Below are positions 18,149 through 26,721 of a stretch of DNA of 64,000 nucleotides, in pieces; the stretch's first letter is position 1, and every line of letters starts with the position of its first letter. A program made the position numbers and the translations under genes. The stretch comes from Bacteroidota bacterium (GTDB lineage: Bacteria; Bacteroidota; Bacteroidia; Cytophagales; Cyclobacteriaceae). The notes under the pieces are model-generated. The model was not told where the DNA came from. It made no database searches and saw only the letters and a program-made list of their open reading frames with translations. The DNA lies in assembly GCA_018267285.1 (NCBI GenBank), contig JAFDYU010000007.1, positions 62,206-126,205 on the forward strand, read 5' to 3'.

Positions 18149-19312
18149 ATGAAAACCAAACATGTGTTACCCGTATTGCTTGCGTTGACGAGCGGAAGTG
18201 CATTCGCACAGGAAATTGACGACATGTACTTTTCTTCAAAAGATCGGGCCAAGATGAATTTGCAAACACGCGAAGAAGTTGTGTTGGCATCGGCTAAAAG
18301 CACGGGTACGGTGCAGCGCATCAATCCATCCGACAGCTATTCAGCACGAAATGAAAACCCCGATTACGTGGCCGGCCAAAAGGTTGGCTCCAATCAAACC
18401 ACGTCTTCATACTTTTCGCCAAATTATCAGCCTGCTGTAAATCAAAGTTTGTATAGCAATAATTGCAACTGCAACTCGTATGCAGACAACTACGGAAATA
18501 ACTATGGTTATGGACTCAGCCCGTTCGGCTACGGAATGGGCGGTTTAGGTCGGTTCGGTTATGGATCGATGATGGGTATGTACGGATCACCGTATATGGG
18601 CATGGGTTATGGATATGGCATGAGTATGATGAACTATGGACTTGGTTATGGCATGGGGATGTATGGAATGGGTATGGGTTATGGTATGGGTATGTACGGA
18701 TCACCATACATGGGTATGGGCTATGGCTACGGCATGGGTATGATGAATTATGGACTTGGTTATGGTATGGGTTACGGGTCTTATTACAACCCATACGGTT
18801 ATGGCTCTACATCTGTTGTTGTAAACAACAATTATGTTGACCGGAGTAATTTGCCTGCTTATGGAAGGCGACCTGCCGGCCACTATGCAACAAACAATGG
18901 AAGTTATTATACCCATTCGGCCTCCAGGTCAACCGGAGGCACCATGTATTTTAATGGAAATGCCAATCGAAATTTTGTGAGAACGAACAGCGGTATCCAA
19001 AATAGGTCAGCTTACTATACCAGCAGCTGGAGACAAAACTCTAGCAATTCAAACAGGAGCTCGTGGAACAATTCTTCGGGCAACGGAGTATCTCGAAATT
19101 CTTCATGGAATAATTCCGGATGGAATAACTCAAATTCTAGATCAGGTTGGAACAACTCAGGAATGAGGACTGGCTGGAGCAACCCCACCAATAATGGATT
19201 CAGCAATTTTAATGGAGGTGGCATGCGTAGCAGCTTTGGCGGTGGTGGTATGCGGGGAGGCTTTGGTGGCGGTGGTGGCGGTGGTGGCGGCCATGCCGGA
19301 GGAAGGAGATAA
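18149..19312 (+). CDS. Exported low-complexity protein rich in Gly, Tyr, Met and Asn
   Basis: A 387-aa protein starting with a signal peptide (SGSAFAQ cleavage region). Residues 40-115 are Ser/Asn-rich with a CNCN motif. Residues 120-220 are Gly-Tyr-Met repeats (GYGM, MGMGYGYGM). Residues 285-350 contain SWNNS-type repeats and the C-terminus is polyglycine ending in GGRR. The core contains a tandem duplication of 38 residues (114 nt). No enzyme domain is visible. It could be an adhesive or structural surface protein, by composition only. Confidence 0.75.
   Translation: MKTKHVLPVLLALTSGSAFAQEIDDMYFSSKDRAKMNLQTREEVVLASAKSTGTVQRINPSDSYSARNENPDYVAGQKVGSNQTTSSYFSPNYQPAVNQSLYSNNCNCNSYADNYGNNYGYGLSPFGYGMGGLGRFGYGSMMGMYGSPYMGMGYGYGMSMMNYGLGYGMGMYGMGMGYGMGMYGSPYMGMGYGYGMGMMNYGLGYGMGYGSYYNPYGYGSTSVVVNNNYVDRSNLPAYGRRPAGHYATNNGSYYTHSASRSTGGTMYFNGNANRNFVRTNSGIQNRSAYYTSSWRQNSSNSNRSSWNNSSGNGVSRNSSWNNSGWNNSNSRSGWNNSGMRTGWSNPTNNGFSNFNGGGMRSSFGGGGMRGGFGGGGGGGGGHAGGRR
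18578..18775 (+). repeat. Tandem duplication of 114 nt inside the Gly/Tyr/Met-rich gene
   Basis: The segment beginning ATGTACGGATCACC at 18578 recurs at 18692, an in-frame offset of 114 nt (38 codons). Similarity continues to about 18775. The differences are mostly silent (CCGTAT versus CCATAC). Both copies encode MYGSPYMGMGYGYGM followed by MNYGLGYGMG. Confidence 0.8.
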
Positions 19313-19372
19313 TATTTTTCAGCTCTTTCAAATGCCTTACTTAGCAGTTGATGTTAGCTGGTTTTCAATGAT

Positions 19373-19440
19373 TGACAGCCAGAACAAGTCGAATGCGTTT
19401 AGCCCACCGAAATCAGATTTCGACAAGCTTATCCTGACAA
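19373..19440. repeat. Degenerate REP-like inverted pair
   Basis: The right half contains TCGACAAGCTT (10 of 11 matches to the loop of the hairpins at 47 kb) flanked by CAGATT and ATCCTGACAA. The left half contains GAACAAGTCGA, which matches 8 of the 11 loop bases in the opposite orientation. It therefore looks like a decayed copy of the 47-kb repeat pair. It sits in the gap before the FadL-type gene, followed 13 nt later by the TGCGTAACATCA tag. Confidence 0.55.
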
Positions 19441-19453
19441 CTAACTATAGTTT

Positions 19454-19465
19454 TGCGTAACATCA
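19454..19465 (+). repeat. 12-nt repeated tag TGCGTAACATCA, copy 2
   Basis: Exact copy of the tag at 6408 and 37297, in the same orientation. It lies 27 nt upstream of the ATG of the FadL-type porin gene and just after a decayed REP-like pair. Confidence 0.6.
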
Positions 19466-19492
19466 ATCAACAGTAAACCCTTTCTTTTGTAT

Positions 19493-21067
19493 ATGAATAA
19501 AAGTATCGGCCTTTGGCTCGGAGGTTTTCTTGTGGTTACATCGTTCTCTGCTTTTGGTCAATCGTATGCCGAAGAAGCTCTTACCCTCACACGTAATAAC
19601 CCGGGAGGGAGTGCGCGTATTCAGGGCATGGGCGGGGCACAAGTGGCGTTGGGTGGCGATTACAGCACAGCGTATTCAAACCCGGCAGGGCTCGGTTTTT
19701 TTAACCGTTCTGAATTCACCTTGTCGATCGGAACTAATTTTTATAATTCTTCGGCCAACTACCTTGGAACTTCAACCTCAGACTCAAAAAGCAACGCCAA
19801 CCTCAACGGACTCAGTCTGGTGCTGCACAATGAGAACAGTAAAGGCAAGATGTTGAATGGAAATTTTGCCGTATCGCTTACAAGGACAAAAAATTTTAAT
19901 CAGAATATTACTTATCAGAGCGCGAACAGTGCTTCTTCAATGATCGACTATTTTATCGGGCAGAGCAGCAGCCAGAATTCGTACGATCCTGATTTTTTTC
20001 CAAATCAGTTTCAACAAGGAGGATATTTGTATTACAGCCTGGCAATGCTTGGCTTTGATAATTTCTTGTTTGGTCCACAGAGTGAAGTAACTCCGGGTGG
20101 AGATTCTTCCAAGTACCATACCTATGTGGCAACGCCACCATCGCTACAAAAAGAACAACTGCAAACAACGGGGTCTCAATATCAATGGAACTTTGCGTAT
20201 GGACTGAACTTTAGTGATTTTTTTTATGTGGGTGCGGCTCTGGGCATACCTTCCTTTAATTATACTTCTCAGAAAACATACCAAGAAACTTTTTCAAGTG
20301 GACCGCTTCCCGGGTTTCAACTGAATGAAAATTTACACATTACGGGCACGGGTGTAAATGGAACGATTGGAGCAATCATAAAACCAAAAGACTTCGTTCA
20401 ATTTGGTTTATCCGTATCCACGCCTACCTACTACCCCGTGATGAGTGAAGATTATACAGCTACCATGAAATCGAATTGGAATGGCTATAATTACATCGAC
20501 CTCACATACCCGAGCAACAACCAAACCTTATTCAATAAAGCTGATTCTATTTATTATCAGTCACCCTTCTTGTATTCGCTCACCACACCGTGGAGAATTC
20601 GTGCGGGCGCCACAGTCTTTATACAAAAGCATGGGTTGATCACCGCAGAAATAGAAAAAGTAAATTACAGTAAGCCTAGTTTTGGCTCGAACTCCAATAC
20701 ACCTTATGATTTTTCTGGTGACAACTCGAACATCCGATCCTTCTTTAAAAATGTTTTTAACATTCGTGTGGGAGGTGAGTACAGGTATAGTAATTTTCGT
20801 TTTCGGTTGGGGTATAGTTATGCGCCCAGCCCGTATAACCAAACCATTACAAGCGTAAACAATTCCATTACGAGCTATTCTGCTGGTGTTGGATACCGAA
20901 CAGCCAAATATTTTGTAGACCTCGGGTTGATTCAATCGGCTTGGAATTCTTCGTACCTTCCGTACAGCCGGGGCACGGTGCGCTCTAACGATGACCCAAT
21001 CAGCAGTGTAGTTTCCATCAAAAATGGAAATTTTTCTGCGATGGTAACCGTAGGCTTTAATCTTTAA
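19493..21067 (+). CDS. Outer-membrane transport protein of the OMPP1/FadL/TodX family
   Basis: A 524-aa beta-barrel protein with a signal peptide ending SAFGQ. The N-terminal segment RIQGMGGAQVALGGDYSTAYSNPAGLGFF carries the NPAG motif typical of FadL-type channels, which admit hydrophobic compounds such as long-chain fatty acids. Alternating aromatic strands continue to the C-terminus (VTVGFNL). The ATG at 19493 directly precedes a proper signal peptide; an in-frame TTG two codons upstream is less likely. The last 11 nt overlap the 3' end of the convergent aroK gene. Confidence 0.88.
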   Translation: MNKSIGLWLGGFLVVTSFSAFGQSYAEEALTLTRNNPGGSARIQGMGGAQVALGGDYSTAYSNPAGLGFFNRSEFTLSIGTNFYNSSANYLGTSTSDSKSNANLNGLSLVLHNENSKGKMLNGNFAVSLTRTKNFNQNITYQSANSASSMIDYFIGQSSSQNSYDPDFFPNQFQQGGYLYYSLAMLGFDNFLFGPQSEVTPGGDSSKYHTYVATPPSLQKEQLQTTGSQYQWNFAYGLNFSDFFYVGAALGIPSFNYTSQKTYQETFSSGPLPGFQLNENLHITGTGVNGTIGAIIKPKDFVQFGLSVSTPTYYPVMSEDYTATMKSNWNGYNYIDLTYPSNNQTLFNKADSIYYQSPFLYSLTTPWRIRAGATVFIQKHGLITAEIEKVNYSKPSFGSNSNTPYDFSGDNSNIRSFFKNVFNIRVGGEYRYSNFRFRLGYSYAPSPYNQTITSVNNSITSYSAGVGYRTAKYFVDLGLIQSAWNSSYLPYSRGTVRSNDDPISSVVSIKNGNFSAMVTVGFNL

Positions 21068-21563
21068 GGCTGTGCACAATTTCTTCTGCAGAAATTTTCG
21101 TCCCCATGAATTTCAACTGAGCTTTTTGATAAAAAGTAATCCGCTCGGAAAGTAAAAGCTCTAATTTTTCTTTAAGCTGTTGAGGATTTAGATTCCTGAA
21201 CATAGGGCGTTCTTCAAGATTTTGTTTGTTTAGCCGAAGTATGATTTCATCAACAGGCACATGGATGAAAATCGTTTTGCCCGCTTGGTTCATGGTTGCC
21301 ATGTTATCAAAAAAACAGGCTGCTCCGCCACCGGTAGCCATTACAAAATCGGTTTTAGAAAGACACAATTCTTTCAACGTTTTAGATTCAATAACGCGGA
21401 AAGCACTTTCTCCGCTTTCTGAAAAAATTTGTTGTACGGTTTTAGTTTCAGTCTTTTCAATTTCCAAATCTAAATCGATGAACACTAGATTTAGTTTTTC
21501 TGCGATCTGTTTCCCAAGCGTAGTTTTACCACAGCCGGGCAGTCCAACCAAAAAAATTTTCAT
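21057..21563 (-). CDS. aroK: Shikimate kinase
   Basis: A 168-aa P-loop kinase. Walker A is GLPGCGKT at residues 7-14. The shikimate-binding FIDLD lies near residue 32, the GESAFR segment near 53 carries the binding Arg, and the GGG motif lies near 78. The lid Arg is in EERPMF near 118. It phosphorylates shikimate at the 3-OH in aromatic amino-acid synthesis. It is the distal gene of a pair and overlaps the BT_3928-type gene by 4 nt (ATGA), so translation is coupled. Confidence 0.96.
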   Translation of the reverse strand: MKIFLVGLPGCGKTTLGKQIAEKLNLVFIDLDLEIEKTETKTVQQIFSESGESAFRVIESKTLKELCLSKTDFVMATGGGAACFFDNMATMNQAGKTIFIHVPVDEIILRLNKQNLEERPMFRNLNPQQLKEKLELLLSERITFYQKAQLKFMGTKISAEEIVHSLKD

Positions 21564-22666
21564 TGGGTTGCAATCAGGTGCTGAATTTCTTCGGCCGTAG
21601 GGGTGTCGTTATGGTGCCAGTTACCCAGCACTTTGCCTTGTTGCCACAATGCAATTCCGGGGTTCGACCGTATAATTGTTTTCAATACCGTGGCATCTAC
21701 AAAATAAAACGGCACAGCGAGATTATTTTCATGCCTGATTTTCTCAATCGTTTCGGCTGAAGAAGCCGTGAGAATAAAACAATCTACTTTTCCTTCGAGC
21801 TGCTGTGTAAGTTCTCGTATGGCTTTTATGTTTTTTAGAGAAGCCTTGTCGGCATTGGCAATAACAATTAACAACCGATTACCCTCAAAAGTATATTCGG
21901 TTTTGTCTTCGCCTTCGGGCGAGGTAACGTTGTAATCTGTAATTTTTGGCTTGATCTTATCTTCATTCAGGATATTTGAAGAAACATATTTGTAGCCGCT
22001 TTCCATCAAATATTTTTGAGATTTTATTTCTTTTCCGTCCTTTTCAAAAACGTATTCGATGATGGGCTGCTCTTGCGGCTGCATTTGCTGTGGTATTACA
22101 CTCCCCACTTTGTAGGCCCGAAAATCAACGAAGGGCAAGTGGTTGATTGCCCGAGTGCCCAGGAACAAACTCAACAAAACAGTTGCACCGATCAAGCTGT
22201 CGCCCTCGCGTGTGCGCAATGCAGGTACGTAAGTATGCTTGTACCAAAACAAGTGAACGACAAAAACCATCAACACCATGTCTTTGGTGAACGATTGCCA
22301 GGGAGTAAGTTTAATTGCATCGCCAAAGCAACCACAATCGGTTACTTTGTTAAGATAAGCCGAGTAGAAGGTGAGAAAAGTGAAGAACACCATCAACAGT
22401 AATAATACCCACCCGGTAATTTTCATACGCCAAAAAACGAGGATACCCACCCCGAGCGCCAATTCAAGCACGATCATGATCATGCCGATTTCCAGCGACC
22501 ACGGAATGAAATGATGAAAGAATGATCCGAAATCATCAGCAAAGACCTCAAAATATTCTTCCATCTTAATTTGGGTGCCGATTGGGTCGTTGAGTTTAAT
22601 CAGACCCGAAAAAATAAAAAGCGCCCCAACAAAATAGCGCGAGAAGGAATCGAAAATTTTTTGCAT
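21560..22666 (-). CDS. BT_3928 family protein: DoxX-like membrane domain fused to a thioredoxin-like domain
   Basis: A 368-aa protein. The N-terminal 180 residues contain about four to five membrane segments with the DoxX/MauE-like signature (GALFIFSGLIKLNDPIG, then KVTDCGCFGDAIKLTPW with a Cys-Gly-Cys). The C-terminal part resembles a thioredoxin-like fold but lacks a CxxC active site. The family is typical of Bacteroidota and is commonly next to DUF1599, as here (gene upstream at 22736-23272). A role in envelope redox is possible but unproven. Confidence 0.88.
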   Translation of the reverse strand: MQKIFDSFSRYFVGALFIFSGLIKLNDPIGTQIKMEEYFEVFADDFGSFFHHFIPWSLEIGMIMIVLELALGVGILVFWRMKITGWVLLLLMVFFTFLTFYSAYLNKVTDCGCFGDAIKLTPWQSFTKDMVLMVFVVHLFWYKHTYVPALRTREGDSLIGATVLLSLFLGTRAINHLPFVDFRAYKVGSVIPQQMQPQEQPIIEYVFEKDGKEIKSQKYLMESGYKYVSSNILNEDKIKPKITDYNVTSPEGEDKTEYTFEGNRLLIVIANADKASLKNIKAIRELTQQLEGKVDCFILTASSAETIEKIRHENNLAVPFYFVDATVLKTIIRSNPGIALWQQGKVLGNWHHNDTPTAEEIQHLIATQ

Positions 22667-22735
22667 CTCTGGAAACTCTTAGATTTTTTTACCTACATAG
22701 ATTCCGGACTTATGAATCGAGAACCTATGTTATTG

Positions 22736-23272
22736 TTACTTTAGTTTTATCAAACAAAACACTGCGTAATTAATCATGTCCTGATAATTAGCTTTTACAC
22801 CTTCGCTAACGAGGGTTTTACCTTCGTTGCCCTCAATTTGTTTCACTCTTAACAATTTCATAAGAATGATGTCCGTCATGGAGCTTACCCGCATATCGCG
22901 CCAAGCCTCGTTGTAGTCGTGGTTTTTATTTTGAAGTAAGCCAAAGGTTTCATTTACGGCCTCATCAAACAATGGTTCAACCTCGCTCCATTTCAAGTCT
23001 ATTTCGGAAGATTGGTTCAGCTTTATCTGAATCATTGCCATCAAACAATAATTGATGATGCCGATGAAATCGTCTTTAATATCATCTTCTACTTTTTGTG
23101 TGCCTTTTTCCTGAATGCTGCGGATGCGATGTGCTTTGATATAAATCTGATCGGTGATGCTGGGCAAACGCAAAATGCGCCAAGCAGTGCCGTAGTCGTG
23201 CAACTTGTGCGAAAACAGCTTTTTGCAAGCCGCAATCACCTCTTTATATTCGTGTTCGGTTTGAGGGTTCAT
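22736..23272 (-). CDS. DUF1599 protein with internal duplication
   Basis: A 178-aa protein composed of two related halves. KLHDYGTAWRILRLPSITDQI with INYCLMAMIQ in the first half mirrors KNHDYNEAWRDMRVSSMTDII with INYAVFCLIKL in the second. This tandem DUF1599 arrangement is the normal form in Bacteroidota. The function is unknown. The ATG at 23272 is preferred to an in-frame TTG at 23287 that would overlap the divergent folP start. It is the first gene of a minus-strand run with the BT_3928-type protein and aroK, separated from the former by 69 nt. Confidence 0.88.
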   Translation of the reverse strand: MNPQTEHEYKEVIAACKKLFSHKLHDYGTAWRILRLPSITDQIYIKAHRIRSIQEKGTQKVEDDIKDDFIGIINYCLMAMIQIKLNQSSEIDLKWSEVEPLFDEAVNETFGLLQNKNHDYNEAWRDMRVSSMTDIILMKLLRVKQIEGNEGKTLVSEGVKANYQDMINYAVFCLIKLK

Positions 23273-23281
23273 AAATAAAGG

Positions 23282-24139
23282 ATGCAAAATAAAATATTTT
23301 CGGCCAACAAAACACTGAATATCAGAGGCAGCCTGATGGATTTATCCAAACCCAAAGTTATGGGCATTCTAAACGTAACGCCCGATAGTTTTTACGATGG
23401 ATTTCGATATACCGATGAGGCTTCCATTTTAAGGCAGTCGGAAAAAATGATTAACGAAGGGGCCGATTTTATTGATGTAGGCGGATATTCCACCCGGTCG
23501 GGCGCAGAAGATATTTCAATAGATGAAGAACGGAAACGCGTATTGCCCGCCATAGAGGCGATTGTTAAAAATTTTCCCGAGGCAATTCTTTCCGTTGACA
23601 CCTTTCGATCGGCTGTTGCCCGTGAGGCGATTCAGGCCGGAGCTTGTTTGGTCAACGATGTTTCGGGTGGCGAGCTCGACCCCGAAATGTATAGCCTTAT
23701 CTCAACATTAAATGTGCCCTATGTAATGATGCACATGCGGGGCACACCTCAAACCATGAACCGGATGACCGACTATGAAAACCCGGTTAAAGAAATGGCC
23801 GATTATTTTCATCGAAAAATTTTTGAACTTCAAGAATTGGGCGTTAAAGACATTATTATTGATCCGGGCTTTGGTTTTGCAAAAACGGCACAGCAAAGTT
23901 TTCTGCTGTTGAGTCAGCTCGATTATTTCAAAATTTTTGAAAGGCCAATTATGGTTGGGCTTTCGCGCAAGTCTATGATTTGGAAAACATTAAAAATAAA
24001 TCCCGATGATGCATTAGACGGAACAACGGCATTGAATACCATCGCCCTTTTAAAGGGTGCTTCTATTTTGCGTGTTCACGATGTGCGCGAGGCAAGAGAG
24101 GTACTCGAGCTGGTTCAACAACTTGATTTTGATAAATGA
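23282..24139 (+). CDS. folP: Dihydropteroate synthase
   Basis: A 285-aa TIM-barrel enzyme. GILNVTPDSFYDGFRY at about residues 29-44 and FIDVGGYSTRSGA near 80 are the two DHPS signatures. NDVSGG, MMHMRGTP, DPGFGFAKT and GLSRKSM follow in order. It joins p-aminobenzoate to the pterin diphosphate in folate synthesis, and is the sulfonamide target. Its start codon is only 9 nt from the divergent DUF1599 start, so the two promoters must overlap each other's coding sequence. The last 4 nt overlap the next methylase gene. Confidence 0.97.
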   Translation: MQNKIFSANKTLNIRGSLMDLSKPKVMGILNVTPDSFYDGFRYTDEASILRQSEKMINEGADFIDVGGYSTRSGAEDISIDEERKRVLPAIEAIVKNFPEAILSVDTFRSAVAREAIQAGACLVNDVSGGELDPEMYSLISTLNVPYVMMHMRGTPQTMNRMTDYENPVKEMADYFHRKIFELQELGVKDIIIDPGFGFAKTAQQSFLLLSQLDYFKIFERPIMVGLSRKSMIWKTLKINPDDALDGTTALNTIALLKGASILRVHDVREAREVLELVQQLDFDK

Positions 24140-24669
24140 AAAAACTTAAACTGGATGAGCTCGGACGGATCTCTATTGATCAATTTAAGCAAGTAGAAAA
24201 AATTCCGGTTTGTATTTTATTGGATAACGTAAGGAGTCTTCACAATGTGGGTTCGGCTTTTCGTACAGCCGATGCGTTTCGAATAGAAAAAATTTATTTA
24301 ACGGGCATCACGGGCACGCCACCGCATCGCGAAATACACAAAACCGCACTGGGCTCAACCGAATCAGTTGATTGGCTGTATGTAGAAAAACCAGAAGAGG
24401 TGGCAAAGGAGTTGATGGATAACAATTATCAAATTATTGTGGTTGAGCAAACCACCGAAAGCATACCGATGCAAAAATTTATCCCCGAAAAAAATGCGAA
24501 ATATTGTTTGGTGTTTGGTAATGAAGTAAATGGGGTGAGCGAATCGGTTGTTTCAATGGCGCATCGGGCCATTGAAATTCCACAAGCAGGCACAAAACAT
24601 TCGTTAAATATTTCTGTGTGTGTGGGTATTGTAACGTGGCATGTTTTTTCATCGCTCCATTTGAAATAA
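24136..24669 (+). CDS. TrmH/SpoU family RNA 2'-O-methyltransferase
   Basis: A 177-aa SPOUT-class methylase. The three family motifs are visible: motif 1 LDNVRSLHNVGSAFRTADAF near residue 29, motif 2 LVFGNEVNGVSE near 128 and motif 3 EIPQAGTKHSLNISVCVGI near 147. It transfers methyl from SAM to a ribose 2'-OH of tRNA or rRNA; the exact position cannot be read from sequence. It lacks a separate N-terminal RNA-binding domain. It is coupled to folP by a 4-nt overlap. Confidence 0.92.
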   Translation: MKKLKLDELGRISIDQFKQVEKIPVCILLDNVRSLHNVGSAFRTADAFRIEKIYLTGITGTPPHREIHKTALGSTESVDWLYVEKPEEVAKELMDNNYQIIVVEQTTESIPMQKFIPEKNAKYCLVFGNEVNGVSESVVSMAHRAIEIPQAGTKHSLNISVCVGIVTWHVFSSLHLK

Positions 24670-24727
24670 TTATAGAATCATAAAATTGAAAGTGATTCGT
24701 TAATTTTGAACCGAAAAACGAAAGGTT

Positions 24728-25510
24728 ATGTCAAGAATAAGTGTGTTGTTTTTTGTTGTGTGTTGCACCACAGCCTATGCGCAAAAAGGCTTAAAAGAAA
24801 GCATTGGTTTTGAAAAACCTCCTGTGATCGATGGCAAAATGGAAGACTGGCCTTCCGAATGGTGGCTTGATCCGGACGGAAAGTTTATTTCTAACGTGGG
24901 CAACGATGCCGAAAACTTATACGTTCGGTTAAAGATTGCCGATGATATTACCCAACAAAAAATCGGGTGGTTTGGGTTGTCGGTAAAACTTAATCCAAGT
25001 GGCAAGCGCAAAGGTAAGGTAGGGTTAAAATATCCGGTGGGTAAAGACGCTACCGAAATAAAAAAAGAAAAGCCCGAAGCAGTATCCGCATCCGACAACC
25101 GCAACGCCATGGTCGAAATGAAGAAAGATTTAATCAGCGATGTTGAAGTGGTTGAATTAATCGGCCTTGCCAAAAAAAATATTGTTTCGAGTAGGTTGGG
25201 CCTCGCCAACGGAATTGAAGCTATTATTGTAGCGCAAGAAGATGGTTCCTATATCTACGAAGCAAAAATTCCTTTCAAAGCTTTTCGTATCAACAAAAAG
25301 GAAGTTGAGGTGTTGGGAGTTGAGTTTGAGACAGGCAAGTATAGCCCGCCTTCAAAAAGCACCTCGACCTCATCTCAAACAGATCCAACGTATAGAGCTG
25401 CTTACCGATCGGGAATGGCCCCCAGGCCTTACCTGATGGCGTCCAGCGGCTATCAGTATAATGCTTTTTCATCGCCCGGCTATTTGTTTCTTCCGGTTAA
25501 ACTGAAATAG
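24728..25510 (+). CDS. Exported protein with an N-terminal CBM9/DOMON-like domain
   Basis: A 260-aa protein with a signal peptide ending in AYAQ. The segment PPVIDGKMEDWPSEWWLDPDG followed by NLYVRLKIADD is the pattern of carbohydrate-binding module 9-like domains, which open with a VIDG-x-x-x-DW strand. The middle is Lys-rich, and the C-terminal third contains a Ser/Thr-rich linker and aromatic segments. No catalytic domain is seen. It is likely periplasmic or surface-exposed; the ligand is unknown. Confidence 0.7.
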   Translation: MSRISVLFFVVCCTTAYAQKGLKESIGFEKPPVIDGKMEDWPSEWWLDPDGKFISNVGNDAENLYVRLKIADDITQQKIGWFGLSVKLNPSGKRKGKVGLKYPVGKDATEIKKEKPEAVSASDNRNAMVEMKKDLISDVEVVELIGLAKKNIVSSRLGLANGIEAIIVAQEDGSYIYEAKIPFKAFRINKKEVEVLGVEFETGKYSPPSKSTSTSSQTDPTYRAAYRSGMAPRPYLMASSGYQYNAFSSPGYLFLPVKLK

Positions 25511-25523
25511 AATCAATTCTACA

Positions 25524-26693
25524 TTGACTTTAGATCGCTACACACAACGCGGGGTTTCCGCCAGCAAAGAAGACGTTCACCGGGCTATTAAAAATATAGA
25601 CAAGGGTCTTTTCCCAAAAGCGTTTTGCAAAATTGTACTCGATCACCTGGGGGGAGATGAAAATTTCTGCACGGTGATGCATGCCGATGGCGCAGGCACC
25701 AAATCATCGCTGGCATACATTTATTGGAAAGAAACCGGAGATAAAAATATTTGGCGTGGTATTGCACAAGATGCCATCGTTATGAATGTAGACGATCTGC
25801 TCTGTGTTGGTGCCACGGGTCCGATCGTACTTTCTTCCACCATAGGAAGAAACAAAAACAAAATTCCCGGAGAAATTATTTCTGAGGTGATCGAAGGCAC
25901 TGAACAAACATTGGAAATGCTGAGAGCACACGGCATGGAAATCCATAGCACGGGTGGTGAAACAGCCGATGTGGGAGACCTCGTTCGCACAATTATTGTC
26001 GATAGCACGGTAACTGCCCGCCTGAGGAAAAACGAAGTAATTGATAACAGTAAAATTCAAGCCGGAGATGTTGTGGTTGGTTTAGCTTCGTATGGGCAAG
26101 CCACGTATGAAAATGAATACAATGGAGGCATGGGCAGCAATGGCCTTACTTCGGCACGCCACGATGTATTTCACAAAGAGTATGCAGCAAAATATCCCGA
26201 ATCGTTTGATGGCGATGTAAATGCTGATTTGGTTTATTCGGGAAAATATAAAGTGACAGACTTTGTTCCGGGAGTGCCGGTCAACGTTGGCAAACTTGTA
26301 CTTGCGCCAACCCGAACGTACGCGCCTGTGGTGATTCCGATACTTGCCGAAATGAGAAATCAAATTCACGGAATGGTGCATTGCAGTGGAGGCGCCCAAA
26401 CTAAAATCCTTCACTTTATAGACAGCCTCCACGTTATCAAGGATAATTTGTTTGCCGTGCCACCACTCTTTAAACTTATACACGAATGCAGCGGCACCGA
26501 CTGGAAAGAGATGTACAAAGTGTTTAATATGGGCCATCGGCTGGAAATTTACCTTAACGAAAAATTAGCCGACCACGTAATTCAGTTTGCAAAAAGCTTT
26601 GGCATAGAAGCACAAGTAATTGGCCACGTAGAAAAAGCGGTAAATAAAAAAGTTACCGTGAAAAGTACAGCCGGAATATTCGAGTATCCGTAA
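25524..26693 (+). CDS. purM: Phosphoribosylformylglycinamidine cyclo-ligase (AIR synthetase)
   Basis: A 389-aa enzyme of the PurM/HypE fold. VMHADGAGTKS near residue 50 is the ATP/FGAM site signature and MNVDDLLCVGA near 88 carries the conserved Asp pair. GGETADVGDLV near 141 and GMVHCSGGAQTK near 284 follow. It makes aminoimidazole ribonucleotide in purine synthesis. The only plausible start is the TTG at 25524, which gives the family-like LDRYTQRGVSASKEDVH N-terminus. The length is the larger form usual in Bacteroidota. Confidence 0.93.
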   Translation: MTLDRYTQRGVSASKEDVHRAIKNIDKGLFPKAFCKIVLDHLGGDENFCTVMHADGAGTKSSLAYIYWKETGDKNIWRGIAQDAIVMNVDDLLCVGATGPIVLSSTIGRNKNKIPGEIISEVIEGTEQTLEMLRAHGMEIHSTGGETADVGDLVRTIIVDSTVTARLRKNEVIDNSKIQAGDVVVGLASYGQATYENEYNGGMGSNGLTSARHDVFHKEYAAKYPESFDGDVNADLVYSGKYKVTDFVPGVPVNVGKLVLAPTRTYAPVVIPILAEMRNQIHGMVHCSGGAQTKILHFIDSLHVIKDNLFAVPPLFKLIHECSGTDWKEMYKVFNMGHRLEIYLNEKLADHVIQFAKSFGIEAQVIGHVEKAVNKKVTVKSTAGIFEYP

Positions 26694-26721
26694 ATTTTTG
26701 ACAGCACAACTTTTTTGATTT

